From: Dongia sedimenti
GTDB taxonomy: Bacteria; Pseudomonadota; Alphaproteobacteria; Dongiales; Dongiaceae
DNA length: 64,000 nt
Direction: 5' to 3'
Assembly: GCA_030715195.1 (NCBI GenBank)
Contig: JAUYVI010000012.1
Location: 1 to 64,000 of the forward strand
Shown here: one piece after another, positions 52,239-61,251 of the stretch
How positions within the stretch are numbered: position 1 is the first letter of the stretch
Layout: every line of letters begins with the position of its first letter
The notes under the pieces: model-generated
Told to the model about the DNA's origin: nothing
The model's input: only the letters and a program-made list of their open reading frames with translations
Database searches by the model: none
Program-made: the position numbers and the translations under genes

Positions 52239-54371
52239 CTAGCTTTTCACCGCGCCGGCCAAGGCGTCCCGCCCGCCGTGGTTGTCAAGATAGTTAATCA
52301 ACGCCGCCACCACCCGGCGGTCGAATGCCTTGCCGACGCCCTTCATCAAGGCCTCGATCGCCTGGTCGATCGACAGCGCCTGGCGGAAGGCGCGGTCGCT
52401 GATCATGCCGATGAAGGCATTGGCGACCGCGATGACCCGGGCGGTGACGACGATCTCGTCGCCCTTCAGCGGCGGGTTGCCCGTGCCGTCATAATTCGCC
52501 TGGGCCTGCTGCAAGGTTTCCACCACCGGCCCGTCGAACTCGATGCCCCGGATCAGCTGGGCGCTGGTCATGATGCTGTTGCGGATCATGCCGCGCTCTT
52601 CGTCGGTCAGGCCCTCGGTCTTGGCCAGCACCGATTCCGGGATCAGGATCTTGCCGAGGTTCAAGAGGTTGCCGGCGATCTCGGCGGTCTCGATCTCGAC
52701 GTCGCTCAAGTTCATCTCCTTGGCGACGGCGCGGGCGACGTGCGCGACACGCGCCGAGTGCTGGGCGGCGAACGGATCGCGCTTGTCCACCACATCGACC
52801 AGCGTCTTCACCAGCTGGTTGAGGTTGCGGACCCGGCGTTCGCGCTCGTTGACGAAATCGGTGATGTCGTCCTCGACCGACAGCACGCCGGAAACGCCGC
52901 CGGCGGTGCCTTTCAGCGGGATGTGCTCGGATTCGATCATCTTCTGCTTGCCGCCGATTTCCACCGGTCCGTATTCGGTGACGGTGCGGTTCTCCTCCAT
53001 CGCCTGGTGATTCAAGCGGATGACGCGCTTGGCCGCGGCCGGGCCGAGCACGTTGGCGATCGGCTTGCCGATCATTTCGCCGGCCGCGATGCCGGCATCC
53101 TTCGCCGCCTGGCGGTTGGCGAAGCGATATTTGTCGTCCTTGTCCAGGATGAAGATGCTGGTCGGCTGGCTGTCGGTGACCAGCTGCAGCAGGTTGCTCT
53201 GCTCCTGGTACTTCTGGGCCATCTGGTTGAACTGATAGGCGGCCTGCGAGGCGCGGCGCGACGAGCCGTAATACCAGACCGCAGCGATGATCACGGCGAT
53301 CAGGCCGACCGTCAGGAACAGCACCGCGGTCAAGGTCCGGAACCGCGCTTCCGCGGGCCCCAGCGCTTCCTCGTAGCTGACCGTATAGACCAGCACCCAG
53401 GGCACCGCCGAAAGCGCGCGCGAGGCCACCAGCACCGGCGTCCCCTGGTGGTCCTTCTTGTCGGTGGCGAAGCTGCCGGGATTCTGTGCCCCGAACACGA
53501 CGTCGCGGTCGGTCGCGTCGATGCCGACCGGCGAGGTCAGCGGCTGGATCTGCGCCTCGCGGATCGGCGAGAGATAGATGAGCTTGTTGTCCTTCAGCTG
53601 CACCAGCACCGAACGGCCGCTTTGCGTGGTCTCGCCCGGCTGCAGCAACCGGCTGTAGAGCTCGTCCGCGACCTGCTTCACGCCCACGACCCGGCCGACC
53701 TGCTCGGTGCCGGATCCTTCCGATCGCGGCGCGAGGATCGGCACGACGAAGCGCAGCGAGGGCACGTTCTTGTCGTTGAGAAAGAGATCGCTGACCGCCC
53801 GCTGTCCGGGCGCGACCGCCGAGGCGAAGGCCTTGAGATCGCCGTCATAGGCCGGCGCATTGGGCGAGGCGGCAAGAACGGTACCCTTCTCGTCGATGAT
53901 CAGGAGACCGGCGAGGGCCGGCTGCGTCTCATTGACGTCGACATTGGCCTGGGTCTTCAGGGTGAAGCCGGCGCGGTCGGCGGTGACGGTGATGATGTTG
54001 CGCAGGTATTCCTTCAAGCCCTCGATCTGGTCGACCTGGGTCGGGTCCGCGGAGAGCTCGGCGATCTGCTGCAGATAGACCTGCACCGCCTGGTTGCCGG
54101 CGATGCCCTGCAGGTCGGCGTATTGGTCGTCGAACCAGCGGTTGACGTCGGCAGCGCGGCTGTCGGCGACGATGCCCATCCGGGTCCGCCACTCGGTCTT
54201 GGCCTGGTCGCGCTCGTTCTCGACGAACAGGCTGACCAGAATCATGCCGATGACGGCAATCAGGACAAGGATGGCAAGCGGGAACCAGATCTTCCAGTCG
54301 AGCCGCGGCTTCGCGGTCTCCTCGACGATGGAAAACCGGGGTTCCGGCGCAGGCGTCGTGTCGCTGGGCAA
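52239..54371 (-). CDS. Membrane Cache-PAS protein with degenerate HD-GYP domain
   Basis: This protein has about 710 residues. A first membrane helix near 30-50 is followed by a periplasmic Cache-like double domain (about 60-345), a second helix (about 350-375), a PAS domain (about 395-510) and an HD-GYP fold (about 520-700). Catalytic motifs of HD-GYP phosphodiesterases are lost. The HD pair is replaced within AGNLLNLGK, the HHE motif reads AQANYDG, and GYP reads GNP. It probably binds rather than cleaves c-di-GMP, or acts as a scaffold. The start is uncertain: TTG 54371 has GGAGAGG upstream; a TTG at 54404 is also in frame. It is divergent from two LapG-like genes. Confidence 0.75.
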   Translation of the reverse strand: MPSDTTPAPEPRFSIVEETAKPRLDWKIWFPLAILVLIAVIGMILVSLFVENERDQAKTEWRTRMGIVADSRAADVNRWFDDQYADLQGIAGNQAVQVYLQQIAELSADPTQVDQIEGLKEYLRNIITVTADRAGFTLKTQANVDVNETQPALAGLLIIDEKGTVLAASPNAPAYDGDLKAFASAVAPGQRAVSDLFLNDKNVPSLRFVVPILAPRSEGSGTEQVGRVVGVKQVADELYSRLLQPGETTQSGRSVLVQLKDNKLIYLSPIREAQIQPLTSPVGIDATDRDVVFGAQNPGSFATDKKDHQGTPVLVASRALSAVPWVLVYTVSYEEALGPAEARFRTLTAVLFLTVGLIAVIIAAVWYYGSSRRASQAAYQFNQMAQKYQEQSNLLQLVTDSQPTSIFILDKDDKYRFANRQAAKDAGIAAGEMIGKPIANVLGPAAAKRVIRLNHQAMEENRTVTEYGPVEIGGKQKMIESEHIPLKGTAGGVSGVLSVEDDITDFVNERERRVRNLNQLVKTLVDVVDKRDPFAAQHSARVAHVARAVAKEMNLSDVEIETAEIAGNLLNLGKILIPESVLAKTEGLTDEERGMIRNSIMTSAQLIRGIEFDGPVVETLQQAQANYDGTGNPPLKGDEIVVTARVIAVANAFIGMISDRAFRQALSIDQAIEALMKGVGKAFDRRVVAALINYLDNHGGRDALAGAVKS

Positions 54372-54655
54372 GGCCCTCTCCCTCGATGATCGGCGCAATG
54401 ACAATAGGCACGGTGGCGGGGTGGTGTTGCGCGGCGCGCCCGAACCACCGCCCCCGCAGCGGCCCGGTTAACCATGTCTGACAGCCGGGCGACCCTAGCA
54501 CAAAGCCCGGCGGGTCAAAAGCGAGCCCCAAGCGGTGCTCACACTTTTGTACGCGGTAATGGGGTCGACGGCGGCGGCGGCGGCGCTTAACATTTCGACC
54601 GGAATCGGGGCCGGTCGAGGCAGCGGCAACCGTATGATGAGGGGAAGTCACCACC

Positions 54656-55339
54656 ATGTCCGGCCCGGCCGGCTGCTGTCGAGGGAGTTTGCCACGGCTG
54701 CTGGCCGGCGCGCTGATCGCCGCGCTTGCCCTGCTGCATGCGCCGGGCGCGGAGGCGCGCTCCTATCCCAACATCTTCGGCTCGAAGGAGATCGCCTCCC
54801 AGAACTGGGGCGTGAAAACCAGTGCCATCGCCAACTGGCGGGCCATGCTGCAGCGCTGGGCCAACGGCGCGCCCTGCGAGAGCAACACCTGCACCTCGAA
54901 AGGCTGGGATGCGCTGGTCGCCAAGGTGAAGGCGGCGGGCGATCCGATGGCGCAGATCAAGGTCGCCAACCAGTTGATGAACGATCCGGCGCAGCATCCC
55001 TATATCGAGGACATCAACAACTGGGGCAAGACCGAATACTGGGCGACCGCCTTCCAGTTCCTGCGCAAGAGCGGCGACTGCGAGGATTTCTCGATCGCCA
55101 AGTACATGCTGCTGAAAGCGGCCGGCATGCCGGTCGAGAACATGCGCGTCGTCGCGGTCCGGATCCGCAGCCTCGGCGGCATCGGCCATGCGATCCTGGT
55201 GGTCTATCAGGGCGACAAGGCGCTGGTGCTGGACAACCGCGTGGCGCCGGTGATGGACGAGAAGCTGGTCCGCAGCGAGTTCCAGCCGGCGCTCTCGGTC
55301 AACGAAAACTCCTGGTGGGTCCACCTGCCCGGAAAGTGA
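54656..55339 (+). CDS. LapG-like transglutaminase-type cysteine protease (copy 1)
   Basis: This 227-residue periplasmic protein has a signal peptide ending GAEA. The bacterial transglutaminase-like cysteine proteinase fold has its triad at Cys142 (SGDCEDF), His178 (IGHAIL) and Asp193 (VLDNR). LapG, the founder, clips large surface adhesins when freed from a c-di-GMP-bound LapD. A further Cys pair (CESNTC, about 74-79) is shared with copy 2. Its stop overlaps the next gene start region by GTGA. No adhesin gene is in the window. Confidence 0.85.
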   Translation: MSGPAGCCRGSLPRLLAGALIAALALLHAPGAEARSYPNIFGSKEIASQNWGVKTSAIANWRAMLQRWANGAPCESNTCTSKGWDALVAKVKAAGDPMAQIKVANQLMNDPAQHPYIEDINNWGKTEYWATAFQFLRKSGDCEDFSIAKYMLLKAAGMPVENMRVVAVRIRSLGGIGHAILVVYQGDKALVLDNRVAPVMDEKLVRSEFQPALSVNENSWWVHLPGK

Positions 55340-55347
55340 GCCTTCGC

Positions 55348-55992
55348 ATGCCGATCTGCCGCTGGTTCATCTGGATGATCGCTGCCGCCGTCCTCGCCTC
55401 CGGTGGCGCGGCGGAAGCCAAGAGCTATCCGCCGCTGTTCGGCACCAAGGAGATCGGCTCGGCCAATTGGAACTTCAAGAAGGGTGTCGTTCCGGAGTGG
55501 CGCGGGATGCTCGGCCGGTGGAAGAGCGGCGCGCCCTGCGAGAGCAAGATCTGCACGTCCAAGAATTGGGCCGCGCTGGTTTCCCAAGTGAAGGGCGCCG
55601 GCGATCCGATGGCCCAGATCAAGGCCGCCAATGCCCTGATGAACAAGAACCCCTATATCGAGGACCAGAACAACTGGGGCAAGACCGAGTTCTGGGCGAC
55701 CAGCTACGAGTACCTGAAGAAGAGCGGCGACTGCGAGGATTACTCGATCGCCAAATACATGCTGCTGAAGGAAGCCGGCATCCCGATCGAGAACATGCGC
55801 ATCTTCTCGGTGCGCGTGCGCAGCCTCGGCGGGATCGGCCATGCGATCCTGGTGGTCTACCAGGGCAACAAGGCCTGGGTGCTCGACAACCGCACCCCCT
55901 CGGTTATGGATGCCAGCTTGATCAAGCTCGAGTTCCAGCCGGTGATGTCGCTGAACGAGAATCAGTGGTGGTATCACCTGCCGGGGAAGTGA
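55348..55992 (+). CDS. LapG-like transglutaminase-type cysteine protease (copy 2)
   Basis: This 214-residue paralogue of the preceding gene has a signal peptide ending GAAEA and triad Cys129 (SGDCEDY), His165 (IGHAIL) and Asp180 (VLDNR). The two copies align along their whole length without gaps of note, including PYIED.NNWGKTE and WW.HLPGK, so they are a recent tandem duplication. The start may also be GTG 55336 in a GTGA overlap with copy 1. Both keep the triad, so both should be active. Confidence 0.85.
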   Translation: MPICRWFIWMIAAAVLASGGAAEAKSYPPLFGTKEIGSANWNFKKGVVPEWRGMLGRWKSGAPCESKICTSKNWAALVSQVKGAGDPMAQIKAANALMNKNPYIEDQNNWGKTEFWATSYEYLKKSGDCEDYSIAKYMLLKEAGIPIENMRIFSVRVRSLGGIGHAILVVYQGNKAWVLDNRTPSVMDASLIKLEFQPVMSLNENQWWYHLPGK

Positions 55993-56002
55993 TCTCATAA
56001 AG

Positions 56003-56076
56003 ACGTCATGCCCGGGCTTGTCCCGGGCATCTTGCACAAACGGCACCAGACCCGCGGGTCAAGCCCGCGGGTGACG
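56003..56076. repeat. Paired palindromes between convergent genes
   Basis: Two neighbouring palindromes are seen: GCCCGGGCTTGTCCCGGGC (56010-56028) and CCGCGGGTCAAGCCCGCGG (near 56052-56070). GTCAT and GTGACG form the outer borders. They resemble the dispersed family at 8489 and 46197 and lie between the LapG-like copy 2 and regA, so they may also end both transcripts. Confidence 0.7.
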
Positions 56077-56090
56077 TTTCAATAGAAGCC

Positions 56091-56642
56091 TCACGCCTTC
56101 GGCGCGTACTTCGCCAGAATCCGCTGCAGCGTCCGGCGATGCATGCGCAAGCGGCGCGCCGTCTCCGAGACGTTGCGGTCGCATTGCTCGTAGACCCGCT
56201 GGATGTGCTCCCAGCGCACGCGATCGGCGGTCATCGGCTGTTCGGGCGGCGGCGGCAGGGCGTCCTTGCGGTCGAGCAGCGCGGCTTCGACCTGGTCGGC
56301 GTCGGCCGGTTTCGGCAGGTAGTCCACGGCGCCGGCCTTGATCGCGACCACGGCGGTCGCAATGTTGCCGTAGCCGGTCAGCATGACGATGCGGCAATCC
56401 TCGCGCGCCTTGCGGATCTGCGGCACGACGTCGAGGCCGCTGCCGTCGGTGAGGCGGAGATCGACCACGGCATAGCGCGGCGGCTCGGCCTGGGCGGCGG
56501 CGACCGCCGCCTCGCAGCTCTCGGCTTGCGTCACCGTGAAGCCGCGCTTCTCCATGGCTTGCGCGAGGCGCTGGCGATAAGGCGCGTCGTCATCGACGAT
56601 CAGCAGCGTCTTATCCCCTGCAATCGGCGCGGTGTCATTCAT
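56091..56642 (-). CDS. regA: RegA/PrrA/ActR-type redox response regulator
   Basis: This 183-residue regulator has a receiver domain with VDDD (17-20), phosphoacceptor Asp61 in VVDLRLTDGSGL, MLTGYG and Lys in YLPKPAD. A linker of prolines (PPPPEQP) and a Fis-type helix-turn-helix follow (RNVSETARRLRMHRRTLQRIL). The proline hinge and HTH are the RegA/PrrA signature. It controls respiration, carbon and nitrogen genes in response to RegB. Its start overlaps the regB end by 8 bp. Confidence 0.93.
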   Translation of the reverse strand: MNDTAPIAGDKTLLIVDDDAPYRQRLAQAMEKRGFTVTQAESCEAAVAAAQAEPPRYAVVDLRLTDGSGLDVVPQIRKAREDCRIVMLTGYGNIATAVVAIKAGAVDYLPKPADADQVEAALLDRKDALPPPPEQPMTADRVRWEHIQRVYEQCDRNVSETARRLRMHRRTLQRILAKYAPKA

Positions 56643-57981
56643 GTTCGGATGCTCCTTCGAAAGCGCTGCGCGGCCAGACGGCGATCACTTCGGCGCCGCC
56701 ATAGGCATTGTTGTTGAAACTCACCGATCCCCCGGACCGCTCGATCAGCTGCTGGGCGATGAAGATGCCGAGCCCCATGTGGTCGCCCTTCCGTTCGGGT
56801 GCCTTCTTGAGGTCGGCGCCGCGCGAGAGATAGGGGTCGCCGAGCCGGTCCAGCAGCTCGCGCGGAAAGCCGGTGCCGTCGTCGCTGATGGTAATGCGGA
56901 TTTCGCCGGCGTTCCACGCGATCGTGACCTTGACCTCTTCCCGCGCGAACTCGATCGCATTCTGCAGCAGGTTGCCGAGGCCGTGGATCAGCTCCGGACG
57001 GCGCGGCAGCAGCGGCGGCACCGGATCGGCGGGATCCGCCTGCTCCTCGATCCGCAGCACGACTTCCGGGCGGCGATGCGACTCCGCCGCCAGCTCGATC
57101 AAGAGCGGCGCCGGCATGGCGTTGAAGTGATCGGCCTGCTGCTCCTCGGGGCGGCGGGAAAGCTCGGCCAGGATCTCGCGGCAGCGGGCGCTCTGGCTGA
57201 CCAACAGGTCGATGTCCTCGCGGATCGGGTCGTCCGGCTCCAGCTCGCGCTGCAATTCGCGCGACACCAACGAGATGGTGCCGAGCGGGCTGCCGAGCTC
57301 GTGCGCCGCGGCGGCCGCGAGCGCGCCAAGCGAAGAGAGGCTCTGCTCGCGGTCGAGTGCCGCTTGCGCCGCGGCCAGCGCATCGGAGAGTCGACGCGAT
57401 TCCTGCGCCACGCGATAGACGTAGGAGGTGATGAAGAGGACCGCGAGGCCGAGCGAGATGGCGAGGCCCATCACGAAGTTCGGCGCCAGCGCGTAGCCTT
57501 CGCCGCTCCAGGGCAGCGGCAGGTGGTAGAACGCCAGCACATTGATGCAGGTGATGGCGAGCGCCGCCAGGCCCAGGGTGCTGCGATAGCTCAAGGTGGT
57601 GGCGGAGACGGTGACCGGCGCCAGGATCAGGATGGCGAAGGGATTGTTGAGCCCGCCGGTCAGGAACAGCAGGACCGAAAGCTGCACCATGTCGAAGGCG
57701 AAGTAGAGCGCCGATTCCCGGTCGGTGAGGCGGTGCGAGGCGCTGCGGCGGACCTGCGCGCCGAGGGTGACGACGGCGAGGGCGGCGACGGTCGCCAGGG
57801 TCCAGGGCAGCGGCAGGGGGAAGCCCATACCGAACTGCACGAAGAGCAAGGTCGAGAGCTGGCCGGCGACGGCGATCCAGCGGATGAAAATGATGGTGCG
57901 CAGGCGGATGCGGCCGCGCTGCCGCGGCAGCCGCTTCGGCCGCACTGCGTGTCGTTCGGAAGGGCCGAGCGCGGCGTCCAT
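56635..57981 (-). CDS. regB: RegB/PrrB/ActS-type redox sensor kinase
   Basis: This 448-residue membrane kinase has six hydrophobic helices (about 28-188), with the conserved quinone-binding GGLNNPF at 109-115. The H-box phospho-His is near 227 in AAAAHELGSPLGTI. A Cys near 267 in SARCREIL matches the redox-active Cys of RegB, and the HATPase domain ends in GLGIFIAQQL. It senses the quinone pool and redox state and phosphorylates RegA. The start at 57981 precedes a normal-length N-terminus. It is divergent from the ABC exporter across 78 bp. Confidence 0.93.
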   Translation of the reverse strand: MDAALGPSERHAVRPKRLPRQRGRIRLRTIIFIRWIAVAGQLSTLLFVQFGMGFPLPLPWTLATVAALAVVTLGAQVRRSASHRLTDRESALYFAFDMVQLSVLLFLTGGLNNPFAILILAPVTVSATTLSYRSTLGLAALAITCINVLAFYHLPLPWSGEGYALAPNFVMGLAISLGLAVLFITSYVYRVAQESRRLSDALAAAQAALDREQSLSSLGALAAAAAHELGSPLGTISLVSRELQRELEPDDPIREDIDLLVSQSARCREILAELSRRPEEQQADHFNAMPAPLLIELAAESHRRPEVVLRIEEQADPADPVPPLLPRRPELIHGLGNLLQNAIEFAREEVKVTIAWNAGEIRITISDDGTGFPRELLDRLGDPYLSRGADLKKAPERKGDHMGLGIFIAQQLIERSGGSVSFNNNAYGGAEVIAVWPRSAFEGASEHE

Positions 57982-58059
57982 GGGCCCGAATAGAGCCTCT
58001 GGACCCCGGTTTTGCAAGCCTTCGGCCGATCGGTTAAGAAAGTGCGGCAAGGTGGCACA

Positions 58060-58902
58060 ATGGTTGAAAATCCGACTCATCGTTCAGAACATACCGCGGC
58101 CGAATCGGTCTCCGCCGTGATCTCGGTCAATGATTTGGCGAAACATTTCCGCGAGGTGGCGGCGGTCGATGGGGTCAGTTTCAGCGTCCGGCCCGGGGAG
58201 ACCGTGGCCCTGCTGGGCGGCAACGGCGCCGGCAAGACCACGACCATCTCCATGCTGCTCGGCCTGCTGAAGCCGACCCGGGGCAGCATCCGGCTGTTCG
58301 GCCTCGACCTCGCGCGGTATCGGCACAAGGTGCTCGGGCGCATGAACTTCTCCTCGCCCTATGTCGATCTCCCGCATCGGCTGACCCTGCGGCAGAACCT
58401 GATGGTCTTCGCCAAGCTCTATGGTCTCGCCGATGCGCGGGCACGGATCGCCGAGCTTGCCAAGGCGCTGGAGCTCGATGCCCTGCTCGATCGCCGGGTC
58501 GGCTCGCTCTCGGCCGGGCAGAAGACCCGGGGTGCCCTGGCCAAGGCACTGATCAACCGGCCCGAATTGCTGCTGCTGGACGAGCCGACCGCCTCCCTCG
58601 ACCCCGACACGGCGGACTGGGTGCGGCACTATCTCGAGCGCTATCAGCAGGAGACGCGCTGCGCGATCCTCCTGGCCTCGCACAACATGGGCGAAGTCGA
58701 GCGGCTGGCCGGACAGGTGCTGATGCTGCGCCAGGGCAAGATCGTGGATTCCGGCTCGCCGGACGACCTGCTGTTCCGCTACAGCCGGCAGAATCTGGAA
58801 GAGGTGTTTCTCGACATCGCGCGCGACCGCCGCGCGGCGGGGGAAGTGGCGCCCGGAAAACCGAATCGGGGGGAATCGAGCCACTCGGAGGAACGTGCAT
58901 GA
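58060..58902 (+). CDS. ABC-2 type exporter ATP-binding protein
   Basis: This 280-residue ATPase has Walker A GGNGAGKTT (about 54-62), signature LSAGQKTRGALAKAL, Walker B LLLLDEPTASLDP and switch His in SHNMGE. It pairs with the overlapping permease (ATGA at 58899-58902), resembling Nod-type or drug/polysaccharide ABC-2 exporters. AAGGTGG lies before the ATG. The exported substrate is unknown. Its divergence from regB suggests that redox signalling might influence it, but no site is seen. Confidence 0.88.
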   Translation: MVENPTHRSEHTAAESVSAVISVNDLAKHFREVAAVDGVSFSVRPGETVALLGGNGAGKTTTISMLLGLLKPTRGSIRLFGLDLARYRHKVLGRMNFSSPYVDLPHRLTLRQNLMVFAKLYGLADARARIAELAKALELDALLDRRVGSLSAGQKTRGALAKALINRPELLLLDEPTASLDPDTADWVRHYLERYQQETRCAILLASHNMGEVERLAGQVLMLRQGKIVDSGSPDDLLFRYSRQNLEEVFLDIARDRRAAGEVAPGKPNRGESSHSEERA

Positions 58903-59699
58903 TGCGGTTCTCCTTCGGCCGGGTCGGCGCGATGTGCCTCCGGCATTTCTATGTGCTGAAGGGCTCCTGGCCGCGCCTGGTGGAGATGGCCTATTGGCCG
59001 ACCATGCAGATGATCATCTGGGGCTTCTTCTCGACCTTCCTCTACCAGAACAGCACCTGGCTGGCCGGTGCTTTCGGTGTGTTGCTGGCCGCGGTCATGC
59101 TGTGGGACGTGCTGTTCCGGGGCCAGCTCGGCTTCTCGCTCTCGTTCCTGGAGGAGCTGTGGGCGCGCAACCTCGCCAATCTCTATTGCAGCCCCCTGAC
59201 GCCGAGCGAGCACGTGGCCTCGCTGTTCATCATGGCGCTCATCCGCGCGCTGATCGGCGTGGTGCCGGCGATGCTGCTGGCGATTCCGTTCTATCACTTC
59301 TCGATCTTCGGGCTCGGCCTGCCCTTGGGCGCGTTCTTCTTCAACCTGATCCTGATGGGTTGCAGCATGGGGATGATCGTGACCGCGATGATCCTGCGCT
59401 TCGGCCTCGCTGCCGAGAACCTCGCCTGGTTCATCGTCTTCCTGCTGGCCCCGGTCAGCGCGGTCTATTATCCGGTCTCGATCCTGCCCGGCTGGCTCCA
59501 GGTGGTGGCCCACCTGCTGCCCTCGTCCCATGTGTTCGAAGGCATGCGGGCGCAGATGTTCGACCACGTGTTCCGCTGGGACCTGTTCCTGGCCGCGCTC
59601 GGGCTGAACCTGGTCTATCTGCTGATCGGTCTCGGCAGCTATCTCTGGAGCTTCTCGAGGGCGCGGTCGCTCGGCCTGCTGCTGCAGGTGGGCGAGTAG
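58899..59699 (+). CDS. ABC-2 type exporter permease
   Basis: This 266-residue membrane protein has six helices of the ABC-2 family. LPSSHVFEGMRAQMFDH (about 207-223) is the usual late loop before the last helix, and a helical pair with LLAPVSAVYYPVSILP is characteristic. It forms the membrane part for the ATPase encoded just upstream. Its end faces the convergent kinase gene 4 bp away. Confidence 0.85.
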   Translation: MMRFSFGRVGAMCLRHFYVLKGSWPRLVEMAYWPTMQMIIWGFFSTFLYQNSTWLAGAFGVLLAAVMLWDVLFRGQLGFSLSFLEELWARNLANLYCSPLTPSEHVASLFIMALIRALIGVVPAMLLAIPFYHFSIFGLGLPLGAFFFNLILMGCSMGMIVTAMILRFGLAAENLAWFIVFLLAPVSAVYYPVSILPGWLQVVAHLLPSSHVFEGMRAQMFDHVFRWDLFLAALGLNLVYLLIGLGSYLWSFSRARSLGLLLQVGE

Positions 59700-59703
59700 T
59701 TGG

Positions 59704-60954
59704 CTAGCGCGCCGGCAGCGTCACCACGGCCGTCGTGCCGAGGCCCGGCGTGCTCTCGAGGTGCAGCGTGCCGCCGTGCAATTCCACCAGTTTTCGGCTG
59801 AGCGGCAGGCCGAGGCCGGTGCCGCTGCTGGCGCGGTCGAAGTTGGCGTCCGCCTGCACGAAGGGCTCGAACACCCGCTCCAGGTCCTCGGGCGAGATGC
59901 CGACGCCGTTATCCTGCACCGAGATCACCCGCGCGCCGGCCAGATCGACATGGGTCGAGACCTCGACCTTGCCGCCTTTCGGGGTGAACTTGACCGCGTT
60001 GGAGATCAGGTTCAGCAGCACCTGGCGGAGCTTCCGCTCGTCGCCGTTGAGGACGATGGCGGGATCGATCGGCGCCGTCCTGAGCTCGACTTCCTTGGTC
60101 TGGCTCTGGCCGCGGGCGATGCGGACCGCCGAGGCGATCATCGGCTCCAACGAGAACTCCGCTTCGTCCAGCGTGACGGCGCCGGTCTCCAGCTTCGAGA
60201 AATCGAGGATGTCGTTGATGATCTGCAGCAGGTGCCGGCCGCTCGAGCCGATATCGGTGAGGTATTCGTCGAGCTTCTGCGACGTGCCGCCGCTCTGCAC
60301 CTGCAGCAGCAGCAGATCGGAGAAGCCGATGATGGCGTTCAAGGGCGTGCGCAATTCGTGGCTCATGGTCGCGAGGAAGCGCGAGCGCGCCGCCGCCGCC
60401 GCTTCCGCGGCATTGCGCGCATGATCGAGCTCGATCAGGCGGCGATGCGCCTGGTGCACGGTGAGCTCGAGCAACTGCGCCATGGCGCCGAAGCCGGCGA
60501 AGCGCCCATCTTCGGCGATGAGAAAGCCGGATTGGATCGCGCCCGGATAGTCGCGGGCGATCACCTGCTTGATCTGGTCGAGCGGCACCGCGCGATCGAC
60601 CAGCAGCGGCCGGCGGCTGGCCAGCGGCCAGACCGGCCGGCGGTTGTAGACGTCGTACCAGAGCGGCTGGGCGAAGGCGGAGAGGATGCGGTCGCGCTCC
60701 AAGGCGCCGAGCACCGCGCCCGCCTCATCGACCACCGCGACGATCGAGGTCAGCGGCGAGCGCTTGAACAGCGCCAGCACTTCCCCGCCGGTCGCCTCCG
60801 GACCGACCGCCGGGCCGGGCTCTACCAGATCGCCGGCGCACATCACGAAGGCCGAGCGCACCGGCCCGGCCTCGGGCGCCACGATCTCGACCGGCGGCAG
60901 CCCGTCCGGCAGGTCGAAGCTCGAATCCAGCAGGGTGAGAACTGAGTCATCCAT
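59704..60954 (-). CDS. Histidine kinase with N-terminal CBS-pair sensor
   Basis: This is a 416-residue soluble kinase. Residues about 35-165 resemble a pair of CBS domains (SPLTSIVAVVDEAGAVLGALERD; SGFLIAEDGRFAGFGAM), which bind adenosyl nucleotides. A helical linker follows, then HisKA with MSHELRTPLNAIIGFSD and HATPase with NLISNAVKFTPKGG, QDNGVGIS and GTGLGLPLSRKL. It may sense cytoplasmic energy state. No receiver partner is adjacent. A start at 60954 is chosen because the preceding in-frame ATG at 60972 adds an unrelated stretch. Confidence 0.75.
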   Translation of the reverse strand: MDDSVLTLLDSSFDLPDGLPPVEIVAPEAGPVRSAFVMCAGDLVEPGPAVGPEATGGEVLALFKRSPLTSIVAVVDEAGAVLGALERDRILSAFAQPLWYDVYNRRPVWPLASRRPLLVDRAVPLDQIKQVIARDYPGAIQSGFLIAEDGRFAGFGAMAQLLELTVHQAHRRLIELDHARNAAEAAAAARSRFLATMSHELRTPLNAIIGFSDLLLLQVQSGGTSQKLDEYLTDIGSSGRHLLQIINDILDFSKLETGAVTLDEAEFSLEPMIASAVRIARGQSQTKEVELRTAPIDPAIVLNGDERKLRQVLLNLISNAVKFTPKGGKVEVSTHVDLAGARVISVQDNGVGISPEDLERVFEPFVQADANFDRASSGTGLGLPLSRKLVELHGGTLHLESTPGLGTTAVVTLPAR

Positions 60955-60986
60955 TGCGCCAGTGAAGCACAAAGTCGATGACAGTG

Positions 60987-61002
60987 GCGTGAAAATTCAC
61001 GC
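60987..61002. promoter_or_regulatory. Inverted repeat upstream of the CBS-kinase gene
   Basis: GCGTGAA-AA-TTCACGC lies 33 bp before the kinase start in an AT-rich patch (60985-61035). It could be an operator. The rest of 60955-61251 shows no gene. Confidence 0.45.
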
Positions 61003-61251
61003 TAAATATTTGATTTAAAAGGAATTTATTGATTGCGGTCAAGCGGGTTGCAGACCCGGAGCCGCATCGCGACCAAGCGGCGCCGGGCCTGTTTAGCCCA
61101 ACCGTGCTTAAGAACCTGTGAAAGCCCGCGCGCGCCGACGGCGGCGGAATAGGAGCGTTTGCCCGCGCGACGGAAGCGCGCATCCCCGGCATGGCACGCA
61201 GGGCATCTCGGCTATAGTGGCGGCGACTGAATCGTCCCACGCTTGGTGTGC

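Noticed and set aside
52278..54389. A 703-codon open frame opposite the HD-GYP-type gene
   Set aside because: It is a GC-skew shadow. Its composition (Asp-, Arg-, Gly- and Gln-rich) matches no protein and the minus-strand gene has clear domains.
54568..54592. A CGG/GGC trinucleotide run before the first LapG-like gene
   Set aside because: Only about five repeat units are present, which is expected in such GC-rich DNA.
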